Positions 49,572-60,800 of a stretch of DNA of 64,000 bases are shown here, piece after piece. The DNA is taken from the NCBI GenBank assembly GCA_036852015.1, contig JAANDG010000085.1, forward strand, positions 62,001 through 126,000. The letters are read 5' to 3'. Position 1 is the first letter of the stretch; each line of letters begins with the position of its first letter. A program made the translations under genes and the position numbers. This DNA is from Pelodera strongyloides. Lineage: Eukaryota > Nematoda > Chromadorea > Rhabditida > Rhabditidae. The notes under the pieces were generated by a model. The model saw nothing but the letters and a program-made list of their open reading frames with translations. It was not told the origin of the DNA and searched no databases.

Positions 49572-52500
49572 ATGAAGAAAGGAGGAACCAAACGAAATAG
49601 GGCTCGTGCCAAGGCAACCACCAACCAGAATAAGGAAGGAGGCACTGAGGTATGGTTAAGGACTAACTACCTAACTACCGTAAGATGAATGAACACTCTG
49701 ACTGGACGTCAGCCCCTCCCCCCCCCCCCCCCCCCCCGCCAAACCACAGTACACCGTAGTATCGTGCAGTTTTCTTGTAGTATCGTGCAGTTTTCTATAT
49801 ATAACAGAGAAGAACTGTGATTCCGATAATGACGCTCGGTTTTCATCCGACAATAGGAGTGATTCTCTGTGCTGCACCTGAAGATAAAGCCGTTGCTGAA
49901 TGAATGTAATAGCATGTTATTGGATGTAACTAATGATTATTTGTATATGCACTTGTTTAGGGCGAAGACACACTACAAGAAAGGCGGAATAAGCCGACCG
50001 CGCAAAGTAAAGAGGTGGGATTTGTTTCCGAAAATATTCAATTATATAATGAGTTGTATAACTAATTGATACAACCTAGTCTATTATGGGAATACACTAA
50101 ATCATCTACAGTACATAATATTACCTTGCTTATGAATAAGTTACCGTAGTTTGAAACATTATTCACTGTTTTGTATAAGAATGTAATATAAATTATTAAT
50201 TTGCACTAAATAATAATCCTAGGGTTTCCAACGTCGAGCCGCTACCAAGGCAGGTGACGCTGCAAAGGGACCCAAGGGAGCGAGTATTGAATGTTGTTGT
50301 CCAGAAGAAGAAGAAACACAGAAACAACAGAAGAACAGCAATCGACCCGGAGCTAAGGTTTGTGATTATACAATTGAACATTCAAGGGATACGGTGTTGG
50401 ATCCTTGACGTACGAAGGGAATTCATAGAAACAATAAACCCAGATAAAGAAGTTATGAGATGTATCTTTCCCGTAATTGACTGTATAAAAGGTATCGAAT
50501 GATGTAAGTTCCCTATATGTGGTATAAAATCTCGAACTGGTAGATTTCCAGTTGCTCGTTTCTGGAACCAAACGTATCTGTGTCACTTTTAGCAGCAGAA
50601 AAAGCAACAACATGGAAAGAATCCGTGTAAGATTGCTCCAGAAGTCGAAGCCGCGGTGGCTGCATTCACAAAACACATTGAAGAACATGGTGCGATCGTA
50701 TAAAACTAATTAAATCCGCCTAAAACTCCTACGAACTATTCTTTATGTATGCAGAGTGTAGTGCTATGTACTGTCTTCTATTTATAGATGAAGTTGCTAA
50801 AGTCCAAAAGTGGCATTTTTGTCCATGTAGGGCCTACTGAGTTTATGTGCGCAAATGCTTTGAAGTTTCATCAAATTTAGGTGTAGCTGGATTGACAAAG
50901 GAATTTGACGACTTGAAGAACTACATACCTCCCGAATACCTCTACGAGCATTACACGAAAAATAAAGAGAAAAATCGTTATCCGGTAATAGCTGATACTC
51001 AAGCAACCAAAAAATGAATAGCAAACTATCGCCAAAGCTTCAAATTATGGCGTAGCGTCACATTTAGCGCTCTATCGCTGGTTCAAAAAAAAGTACAAAA
51101 AACGGAACCACCTTTTCTAGGACGTTGTGTGCATTGATGCGTCTCGGATAGTTCTGAAGACCGATTACGGTAACTACACTCCGGCAGACGGGGAATATAT
51201 ACATGCAAACTGGGTGGTCATGGATCGTGGGTTTTTAATTGATTCGGAAGATTACGGTAGCTGAAAAGACTGCAAGTACCGTATACTTTTTTGAAATCTT
51301 GGAAAATTAATAGTATAATTATGCCCTAGTCATTTCATCTTATAGACGTCGACAGAAAGTACATCGCCGCACAAGCGCCAATGGATAACACTATCGAGGA
51401 TTTCTGGCGAATGGTTTTTCAGGTGGAAATTGGCCAATAATCACTACCTAATTCAAGATATCTTATTAATTGGCCGCAGTCAAGTTTGCCTAGAGTTAAT
51501 CGTAGTTTCCGGATTCAGTTCATATTCTTTCACAGTACCCGTTGCATTACATGGCTCTAAACTTATAGAATTCTACGTCGACCATAGGGTCACACACACA
51601 TATTACACCTTCTTACGATCCTTTCGCTTTAGGAATCCGCTGTGGCCCTTGTCGTGATGTGTCGTTTCGTGGAAAATGATGTTCCAAAATGTGCCGAATA
51701 TTGGCCGATCACACAGGGATCATATGCAAATTATGGGAAAATGTTTGTGAATAATAAAAAGGTGAGAAGAACCTCAGACGGTCTAATGCTCAGCTCATTA
51801 TCGTAGTCTTATATTTGAAAACAGAAGGGCGTCGTTTTTAGAAAGATGCCGATGAAAAGTTTGACATCTACACGTTGGAAGTGTTACCGGATGGATGTTC
51901 GAATTCACACGTCACTAAATTGATTCACGTGACTAATTGGCCTGACAAAGGTGTGCCTAACTCGGGAAGGGCGGTACTTCGACTACTCAAGAATGTTAAG
52001 GTAAATTTACAATGAGGCTCCATTTTGCACAAGGGGTTTCTTCATTGTCAAATTATCCGTTCCCCGCTTTCTATTCTATTCTAGGCCCACCAGAAGATAG
52101 GCACTGGTAAACCTTGCCGTGCTCCTGCTGAAATCGGTGGCACGGTGACAATTACATAGCGTATTATAACTCACTCAGCGTAATAACGTGCATAACATTC
52201 TTTAGGAGTGTGGTCCAGGTCCCGCCGTGGTACATTGTAGTGCCGGGATTGGTAGAACGGGCACAATTCTGGCAATCGAAGCGGTGACGACGAGACTATT
52301 TAAAGGGAAAGAGACATCGGTGAGTGCACCATTTCTCTTGTGACACCATTTGACAATCGGTGACACCGAGACTATCAGCATTACGAGCACAGTTGTCCAT
52401 GAAAATGACTGTGTATAATGAATCTAGGTAATACCGGCATTTAGGATGGCAAATTTTATCGTGACCGACCATGAACTTCAGGAAACGAACCTAACAATAA

Positions 52501-52924
52501 GCACCTTCTGTTTAGGTGAAGGAAGTCTTCACTCAAATACGGAACCAGCGTGCGTCTTGCATTCAGACGGACATGCAATATCTGTTCGTGTACTCGACTG
52601 TGTTGGATTACATAAAGGTAATCATGAAAGGGGACTTTTCTACTTCTACCTGACAATATACGATCAATCTAGTTGCACGAACACCAACTATGCTGCGACA
52701 ACCAACCACACGCCGATCGCGGCTACTTCGCCGCTTGCTCGCCCAGTCGCTAAGATAAGTGAGGTGCGCGGCGAAGCGTAGGGCGCGCTGTGCTTCTACC
52801 GCGCACCATTAAAGTGTCACATTATTGCTTTTTTTCAACCTGTCTTCTTTCTTTTCAGGCGAAGATGCCCAAGTACGCTCCTCTGGTCAATAAGTTCTAC
52901 AGTGATTTGGAAAAGAATATTTAA
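49572..52924 (+). CDS. Cytosolic protein tyrosine phosphatase, nematode type
   Basis: This is a classical Cys-based PTP that removes phosphate from phosphotyrosine. Thirteen exons join in frame to 436 codons: 49572-49649, 49961-50014, 50223-50357, 50593-50689, 50881-50984, 51121-51256, 51346-51422, 51633-51761, 51842-52000, 52085-52144, 52206-52319, 52516-52617, 52859-52924. The first 130 residues are basic and low in complexity (KKGGTKRNRARAKATTNQNK and a Gln/Lys run), a form common in nematode cytosolic PTPs. The catalytic domain follows: GLTKEFDDLKNYIPPE, NRYPDVVCIDASRI, YIAAQAPMDNTIEDFW, WPD loop (Asp305), and the P-loop VHCSAGIGRTG with Cys354 and Arg360, then QRASCIQTDMQYLFVY. No membrane segment is seen. 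Key residues are all present. The start is the first ATG of the exon that joins in phase; a longer N-terminus is possible. Confidence 0.92.
49717..49737 (+). repeat. Poly-C homopolymer in phosphatase intron 1
   Basis: About 20 consecutive C lie just after exon 1. The length is likely unreliable in any assembly. Confidence 0.9.
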
Positions 52925-53290
52925 ATCCTTCTCTCCTTTTAAATTCCTTTTTCTGTTAACATTGTCAAATGACGAAGAAAGACACGATAAAGTAATCACG
53001 CTCCACTCTATCAAAAGCTCGTTTTTGTTGACCCAATCACTTAAAAGATCCTCCTTTCCCTTTATAAGTACCCTTTTTTAACCGTTTACTCCTCGGTATG
53101 TCTAAATTAATATAGCTTTTTTCTCGTACACAAAAGTAGTCATTGGAAGAATTAAAGGTCACTTTATCCTGATTTTCAATAAATATTTGTCTGAATTGGA
53201 AACGAGTAGGGAGTCATGACTGTCATGAGTGCCAGTTGGTGTACATAATAAGACTGATTGGAAATGTTTGAATGTTGTTTGGAATGTAGT
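52000..53290 (+). repeat. Tandem duplication unit 1 (phosphatase 3' end)
   Basis: This 1291-bp segment runs from the exon 9/intron 9 junction through exons 10-13, the stop, and AATAAA at 53178-53183. It is repeated 1369 bp downstream. I found no mismatch over the stretches compared, including three long open frames with identical translations. Confidence 0.93.
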
Positions 53291-53368
53291 CTACTTGTGC
53301 CGATAGCATCGTTGGAAAATTCAGTCACTAAATTGAATACTAATTGAAGGCCTACGAGGTTGCGAATT

Positions 53369-54659
53369 GGTAAATTTACAATGAGGCTCCATTTTGCACA
53401 AGGGGTTTCTTCATTGTCAAATTATCCGTTCCCCGCTTTCTATTCTATTCTAGGCCCACCAGAAGATAGGCACTGGTAAACCTTGCCGTGCTCCTGCTGA
53501 AATCGGTGGCACGGTGACAATTACATAGCGTATTATAACTCACTCAGCGTAATAACGTGCATAACATTCTTTAGGAGTGTGGTCCAGGTCCCGCCGTGGT
53601 ACATTGTAGTGCCGGGATTGGTAGAACGGGCACAATTCTGGCAATCGAAGCGGTGACGACGAGACTATTTAAAGGGAAAGAGACATCGGTGAGTGCACCA
53701 TTTCTCTTGTGACACCATTTGACAATCGGTGACACCGAGACTATCAGCATTACGAGCACAGTTGTCCATGAAAATGACTGTGTATAATGAATCTAGGTAA
53801 TACCGGCATTTAGGATGGCAAATTTTATCGTGACCGACCATGAACTTCAGGAAACGAACCTAACAATAAGCACCTTCTGTTTAGGTGAAGGAAGTCTTCA
53901 CTCAAATACGGAACCAGCGTGCGTCTTGCATTCAGACGGACATGCAATATCTGTTCGTGTACTCGACTGTGTTGGATTACATAAAGGTAATCATGAAAGG
54001 GGACTTTTCTACTTCTACCTGACAATATACGATCAATCTAGTTGCACGAACACCAACTATGCTGCGACAACCAACCACACGCCGATCGCGGCTACTTCGC
54101 CGCTTGCTCGCCCAGTCGCTAAGATAAGTGAGGTGCGCGGCGAAGCGTAGGGCGCGCTGTGCTTCTACCGCGCACCATTAAAGTGTCACATTATTGCTTT
54201 TTTTCAACCTGTCTTCTTTCTTTTCAGGCGAAGATGCCCAAGTACGCTCCTCTGGTCAATAAGTTCTACAGTGATTTGGAAAAGAATATTTAAATCCTTC
54301 TCTCCTTTTAAATTCCTTTTTCTGTTAACATTGTCAAATGACGAAGAAAGACACGATAAAGTAATCACGCTCCACTCTATCAAAAGCTCGTTTTTGTTGA
54401 CCCAATCACTTAAAAGATCCTCCTTTCCCTTTATAAGTACCCTTTTTTAACCGTTTACTCCTCGGTATGTCTAAATTAATATAGCTTTTTTCTCGTACAC
54501 AAAAGTAGTCATTGGAAGAATTAAAGGTCACTTTATCCTGATTTTCAATAAATATTTGTCTGAATTGGAAACGAGTAGGGAGTCATGACTGTCATGAGTG
54601 CCAGTTGGTGTACATAATAAGACTGATTGGAAATGTTTGAATGTTGTTTGGAATGTAGT
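53369..54659 (+). pseudogene. Truncated tandem copy of the phosphatase 3' half
   Basis: This is a second copy of phosphatase exons 10-13 at 53454-53513, 53575-53688, 53885-53986 and 54228-54293, with the same introns and polyadenylation signal (54547-54552). The joined frame is 113 codons and includes VHCSAGIGRTG. Exons 1-9, the WPD loop and any ATG-bearing first exon are absent, so no complete enzyme can be made from it alone. It begins exactly at the exon 9/intron 9 junction and therefore keeps a full acceptor series. Read-through transcription could offer these exons as duplicate terminal exons. Near identity means either a very recent unequal exchange or an assembly duplication of one locus. 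Beyond the right end of each copy, short similar pieces continue with indels (gaaaattcag, acgaggttgcg), which argues for older local repetition too. Confidence 0.8.
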
Positions 54660-57600
54660 TACTTGTTAGCGAAAATTCAGGAATAGAAGACGAGGTTGCG
54701 ATTGGAGTATTTATTATACCACTTTATTTTCCTGCCCCTTTACACGTGACGCCTGAATTTGAAAAATTACACAATACCAATACCAATTGTCCATGCGGTA
54801 CAGTAGTCCTTTCATGGTTGACTCGAAAAAAAGCATCTCAGTACCGTACATGCTTAGGATTTAAGAGAATGTTCTTATTTTGGACAGGAATAAGTCGATA
54901 TTTGCTATCGCCGGGTGTTTTTTTGTTGTTGCAGAGATTATTTTGCTTCGTACTTTTCGCGACAATTTTCTTTTGTTGTTGCCGATTGTGAATTCACTAC
55001 GCTAGAAAAATTTATCCTATTTGTGTTCTTATTTTCTTTTACTGAGTTCTTCTCTCCAGATTCTACCACCACTGCGCATTTTCCATTCAGACGTTTTTTA
55101 TGTTTAATTTCGCATATTATTTTCAACAGTTCGTGTTGCCTTGCGCTTCAACTGTAATTTCTTAAAGCCGTTACTAAGGTGAACCAGCGCAGACTGGTGA
55201 CCAATGCCCATTTCGTTTCTCAACGACCGTTCCGGAGAGGCTGTGGTTCGTCTTGATCGATTGATTCAACCATCCTCGTCTTGGCTTGTCTGTTTGGCTC
55301 TTCCTCTCTCTCCATACCTACTCTCTCTATTAGTCCTGCATACTCTCATCCCGCCCTCTCCCTTACCGAAACATGGTCTGTGGGTATGTACAGTTTAGTT
55401 CCGTTTTAATCAATGCAAACACCTTTACCTTTGTTGCAGAACATAATGATTGTTTAGCTCGAGCACACTCATTGAAACAATATGATTGTTTGTGCATTTA
55501 CCACCAAACTGGTGTGGTTTGAAGCCCGTTTACCGCTTATAAGAATACATTCGTTGGCCCGTCCCCTTTGCGGCTAATTTTATGAACGCATGAATGCTAC
55601 TGCAAGACAGACGTATTGTACCCACGAAACTTCTATTTTATTTTATAAAGAAGCAAAAGTACCGTAGCCATGGGCCAGGCTCGAGGAGTTGGATGTAGTT
55701 TGTATCCGTATATGATTTGGTTATTCTGCGTGCGTGTACGATAAATATAAGATACATATATGTGTTTTATGTCCAAAATAGTCCAGTTAACGCTTTATTT
55801 TCTTTCAGGTGTCTCGTGGTCACCATAATTATGCATTTTGTGCCTAATATACACTTTTATCACAAATTTTGCAGCTATTGCACCATTACACTGTGCTCTC
55901 TGCTATTGTTTGCACAGCCAAAAGAATACATAAACATAAGCAGTACCTTATCAGATATGACGACTACAGAACAGTCAATAAGCATTGTTGTTTGTTTGCA
56001 ACCAGCCCAGCCATGATACTGACCTCTCCCCCTTTGAATTCCTTAGATATATCTTTATAAGTTGATTACTCACTTATGTGATGGAACTTTCTTCGCAATA
56101 TGTTTTAATTTTTATTAGAGCTCCAACTCGTCTTCTGATTAGACTGACTACTGAAACTGACACATTCTGATCTGACTGACAACGAGTAAGTTAGGAAATT
56201 TAAATAAAAAAATAAAAACTCAAAATAAATATGTATGTGCACTTTGTACACATACATATTTATTTATTCACTGCTGTATTCACCAACTCTAATGCACAAA
56301 AGTTGTTCTATTCCCGGCTCGGGTGTGTCTGTATTGTTGAATTGAAACTAGTTTCTGCATTACTAAACTGGTTTGCGTTTTTGAACCCATTCGAGAGGGT
56401 GACACGGTTGGGGTGTTAACTCTCGCTGGCTTTTGGTCCCAGCATCTGTCATTTTCCTTTTTGCTCTTTTTAGGCATATGCTCCTTTATCTTAATTTTAA
56501 ATTTCCTATTTTTTTCTTGCAATACGTGATCGGTCCATTTGCTCTACAAGTCTCAACTAACAGCCAGGGAACATTATTTTCTTGTGTGAAATTTGTCTAT
56601 CGATCTTCTCTCTGTTTATTGCTTGGTGTTTTTGTGGCATTCGTTCGAGACTGGAATGTTTCACTTATACATATCATGCCAGTTGTCATATGCCTCTTGT
56701 TATTGTGATCGTCTGGATTACGTATTTGTGAGTATGTCTCTTCCGCGTAATCCAATGGATCTTATCTCCTTTCCTGTGCTCGATATCCCCGATTATGCAC
56801 CTTACTTATTGTTAGCTTCCTTCCTGGCTTGGCTAATTGCACGTAGAAGTTATCTTCATTATTATTTTTGCTGTTCTATGTTTTGCGACACTGAACTTGC
56901 TGGCAATTGCAATTGTTTATGTATTTGTTTCCGCTCCCCGTTGACCCGATATGCGATAATTTGTTTGTCGACTTCCGCTAGTTTATTGCCCTCGTTAGCT
57001 GTCAGCTGTTATGTCTCAAGGCATAGTATTTGATGTTTGTTGACTGATTTGTTATGTTGTTGTTGTTGTGTAGTATGTAGTAGTAGCCTGATGAGAGAAA
57101 GACTGAACTGGAGACCTTTGTGGAGAACGTGTCTTTCTTCACGCTCGCCTTGCTCTTGTTTGTTTTGCCCATATTGCTTTCGCACAACCCTCCTCAAACC
57201 AACACACTGGCCCTCATCAGCCGATCAGCCACACACACACAACCCCTTTACTAGGGGAGGGGACACCCCCTCTTCTGTTTCACTAATTGGCCGGTCGCCA
57301 ACATCTTCAGAACTATTAGGAAAGGTTAAGGTTTCTTAACGTCTTTATTTATGGATCTTAAGAACTATCAGGAAAGGTTAAGGTTTCTTTACGTCTTTAT
57401 TTATGGATCTTAAGAACTATTAGGAAAGGTTAAGGTTTCTTTACGTCTTTATTTATGGATCTTAAGAACTATTAGGAAAGGTTAAGGTTTCTTTACGTCT
57501 TTATTTATGTGAAGGATGAGAACTCATGGCGTGGCTTGGTAAATTGGACACATACATGTCGGTCCACAAACTTCTCTTTTTTATATTTTCTTCCTATAAA

Positions 57601-57886
57601 TTTGCACGTGGTTCCGTGGTTGTTAAAGTTACCGCTACATGCCTGTGCACGTATCAGTTCATTATGTTTATGCCTTTGCTTGTTTTTTATGTTCTTTCGT
57701 GAATACTCTATCGCATGTTTGTTTTTGAACCATGTGCGCCTTCTCCTCTTTCTCTTTTCACTCTTTTTTTCTCGTGTAACCATGCTCATCTATGTTAAAC
57801 ATCTCACAATCACATGTTTTGGATCGTTCCTTCATTTAAAATATGGTGAAATAATTCACATTCACTTTTCTTCATTGCCATTGCAG
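54660..57886 (+). other. Spacer before the ERM gene, no gene recognised
   Basis: Several T-rich open frames predict long hydrophobic stretches (for example 56593-57033, 146 codons). They lack splice support or recognisable motifs, and T-rich plus-strand sequence yields such frames by chance. The region probably holds ERM promoter or untranslated exons, apart from the 52-bp repeat array. Confidence 0.4.
57309..57508 (+). repeat. 52-bp tandem repeat, about 3.8 copies
   Basis: Units start AGAACTATTAGGAAAGG at 57309, 57361, 57413 and 57465, each followed by TTAAGGTTTCTT and ACGTCTTTATTTATG. Copies differ by only one or two bases, for example C for T in the second unit. The array ends about 380 bp before the probable ERM first exon. 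Confidence 0.95.
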
Positions 57887-60800
57887 AGTAGTTTTGTTCC
57901 TGCTGGGTGCGCCACACCACTCTTGGTGTCAACTTTGCTACGGAAGAGCGTGATTCATCAACATTTGCACCCTTTTGCGGTTTACCATCCCAGCATACAC
58001 AACCCACTACACACGGATAGACTCATGTCGAAAAAAGCGGTAAGACTTTATTTTATTTTTTTATATTTTTTTACCTGTGTGCAATCGATGATTGTGATAT
58101 TTCACGCTGCTTTGAATTTTATAGTTTCGTCAGATTAAATGCTTTGGAGGTTATCACTGACTCCTGCAACAATGGAATTTTGTTACGTATTTTAAATGAA
58201 GACATTTGCATGAGTCCGCTCTAAACTCTAAACATATGAAAAAGTGGCCGAGTAATGTATGTTCGTGTGATGACGGGAATGACTCACTCCGAGTGAACCA
58301 TGCGAAAAAAGAATGAACGAAAGTAGTTTGCATTAATGAATTTCATTATTTTGGAATTTACCGTTTTGTTTTTGTTGGAAACTATTTATTCAGCTTATTG
58401 GGGTTGCGGATTCATGCATTCCGTTTGTGACAAATTTGCCGCAAATCTGCCAAATAGCATTCTCAATAAAAAAATGCCAAGTCGTTGGATAATTTTATGT
58501 GATATATTTTGCTGAGCGAATTACAGTTGTTGCTCTCTCCACTTGTTGTTGTTTTCCGTTGTCGAACCTATACCTAAAGATCTACCCAGACCCAGGCTAG
58601 GTTAGCTAGAAGGTCTTGTATCTGCGTTGTGCGTGCTTGCTTGCATGCTTCTCCTCTTTCTTTCCGCTCTTCTTCCCAACAAAGGGGGCGTGTCTGCCTT
58701 CTGTAGCCCTTTTTTGTCCCTTTCCCGGACGCATTCTATCACCCTTTCCCCCTTTCTGCTTCCCCTGCCAGTGGCTGCTTTTACTGTACTCAGCCCAGCA
58801 GCAGACATGACGCCCGCTCCCAATGTAAGTCCACTTTTTGTGATTTTGATCATTTCGACTTTTCGACATGTTGAAGTGCATAATTGATTCTCGTTCCGTT
58901 GTCGTCTTCATTGAGGGTTTTCTACTAGTTCTCATTACTCACCCTTTTTGATTCCGTTTCCATTCTTTACCTTTCGGCGACAGGATTTATTCTTGTTCCA
59001 AAACTCGAATGCATCATTTAGTGAGTGAATGTGTGGATTGTGATTGCACATCACACAGTTACATGTATGTATACTTTTTGTAACCGTACGGCTTCTGCAT
59101 TTGCATATTTTGTTGTGAGGGGTTTAGTGGCTCAATGCTTCATGGCGGATTATTCCATTTGTAAATCAATTTGCGAAATGGGAATGGAATGAGCCATATT
59201 CTCCGGCTCATCTGTTTTTGGGAATTTAAGTTTCTCATTATTGTGATGGTTTACTTAGGGAAAATCCGGGGCTGTCTTTATCTGACTTATTATATTTACA
59301 GATATTTGCTTGTTAAATCTCTAAAAATTGCATTCCATTTCTCGTGTTGTACACGTTTTTTCAATAGTCAATATGTGGTCTGACTGACGAGAAACCACTG
59401 CTCTTTGGTTTGCTCCGGTTTCGAATCAATGTTCTCGTAGTGTTGTTATCAGGAGTGCTTCAGTGAAGACGCCGTATTCCCCTAGAATACTATCCCCCCA
59501 GTGCCCGTTGTACTGATTGTAAATTAGAAGGGATGGAGTGACGCTGCTCTTCGCGGATGTGGTTCAACGTTTAAGCATGACTCTGACTACAGCATTTTCG
59601 TTGCTATCGCTTGGGTTCCCAGGGTTCGTATAGTTGCAACAACTTGAGATCTGAGATCTAAGCATGGAACATCTGCAGGTAGAAAGTTCAGTCGAATTGA
59701 AAATGAAGAAATATGTATTTTTGTATTTGAGCTTCTTATATGGCAATTGAAGTCTTGAAGTTACAAGTGACGTAACCGGATATGTGGTTGAAATAGTTTG
59801 AATGGAACGGCGTACTCACTATCCCACCCTCTTGTTTTTGGTAATCCGTAATCCCCACTTGCTACTCTCGACTCTCGGCATCATTGTCGTTGTTGTTGTG
59901 CGCGGCGTGGATCGCGTGCGTGGATGGGATTTGTTGTGTCGTTTATCGGTTGCGGCAGAGATGCGAGATCTGTCATATGTATACACCTGTTGTATTCCTC
60001 CCCTCATCAAACCACCGCATATCTCTGCTGGGTGTCTTTTCTTGTGTACCGGCTGCCCTATATGCGAATGTGCTCGGTTGCAATGCCAAGGTCATGATCA
60101 GAGTCGAAGATAGATTATGTTGATATAGGAGTGATCAGAGACATCGACATGGATACCATTTGAACCTCCGAATAGTTCTTGCTAGAACTCTTTGTGTGGC
60201 TCGCCCTTATAAATCAACCGGGCAGCTGGACTTGTGAAAAGTGGAGGGGGTGCCAAGTTAATTCTTTGTCTAAAGTGAGAATTCTTTCCCCTTTGGTCAG
60301 GGATCAGGGTAGGGACAAAGTTTTGAGTGAGTTGAACGATAGGATCAGGAGTAACTAATTGTGGATATGTGAAAACCTGTAGTTAGTAAAAGGGATTTTG
60401 AATACACGCTTTTTGTACCGTTCCATCAATTAATATGATTATCCTATAAAAATGTTCCATTTTGTTTCCCAAATTCACAGTTCAACGTCAAGAAGAAGCC
60501 GTCGGTGTTCAACAAAATGGAATAGATTATATCGATATTTTGGTGATTCTTCTCTGTTTGTTGTTCCTCCTCGGTTACATTAGTTTGATTTGTTCGGTCA
60601 AATTTTCCCAGATGAATCACATTTTATTCGAGCGAATTTTCGCCCCGCATTCAATGTACAACGGCCTCCTTGGTATTATTGTGCTTTTCACCGATCATGT
60701 CCCGTGTACGGGAAATGTGTATATGAGAATTACCCAGGGAAAATGTATGCGAACTGCGAACAATCCTCAACACACATCTTGCTTTGCTTTGCTGTGATTT

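Noticed and set aside
56593..57033. 146-codon hydrophobic plus-strand ORF
   Set aside because: T-rich sequence gives Leu/Phe/Ser/Cys-rich frames by chance. No splice partners, start context or family features support it.
57309..57508. CRISPR array
   Set aside because: The 52-bp units are directly adjacent with no spacers, and this is eukaryotic DNA.
57509..58138. 209-codon ORF overlapping the ERM start
   Set aside because: It is in frame with MSKKA, but its upstream part is a T-rich low-complexity frame and its tail reads through the exon 1 donor into intron. Only 57887-58039 is kept, as a probable first exon.
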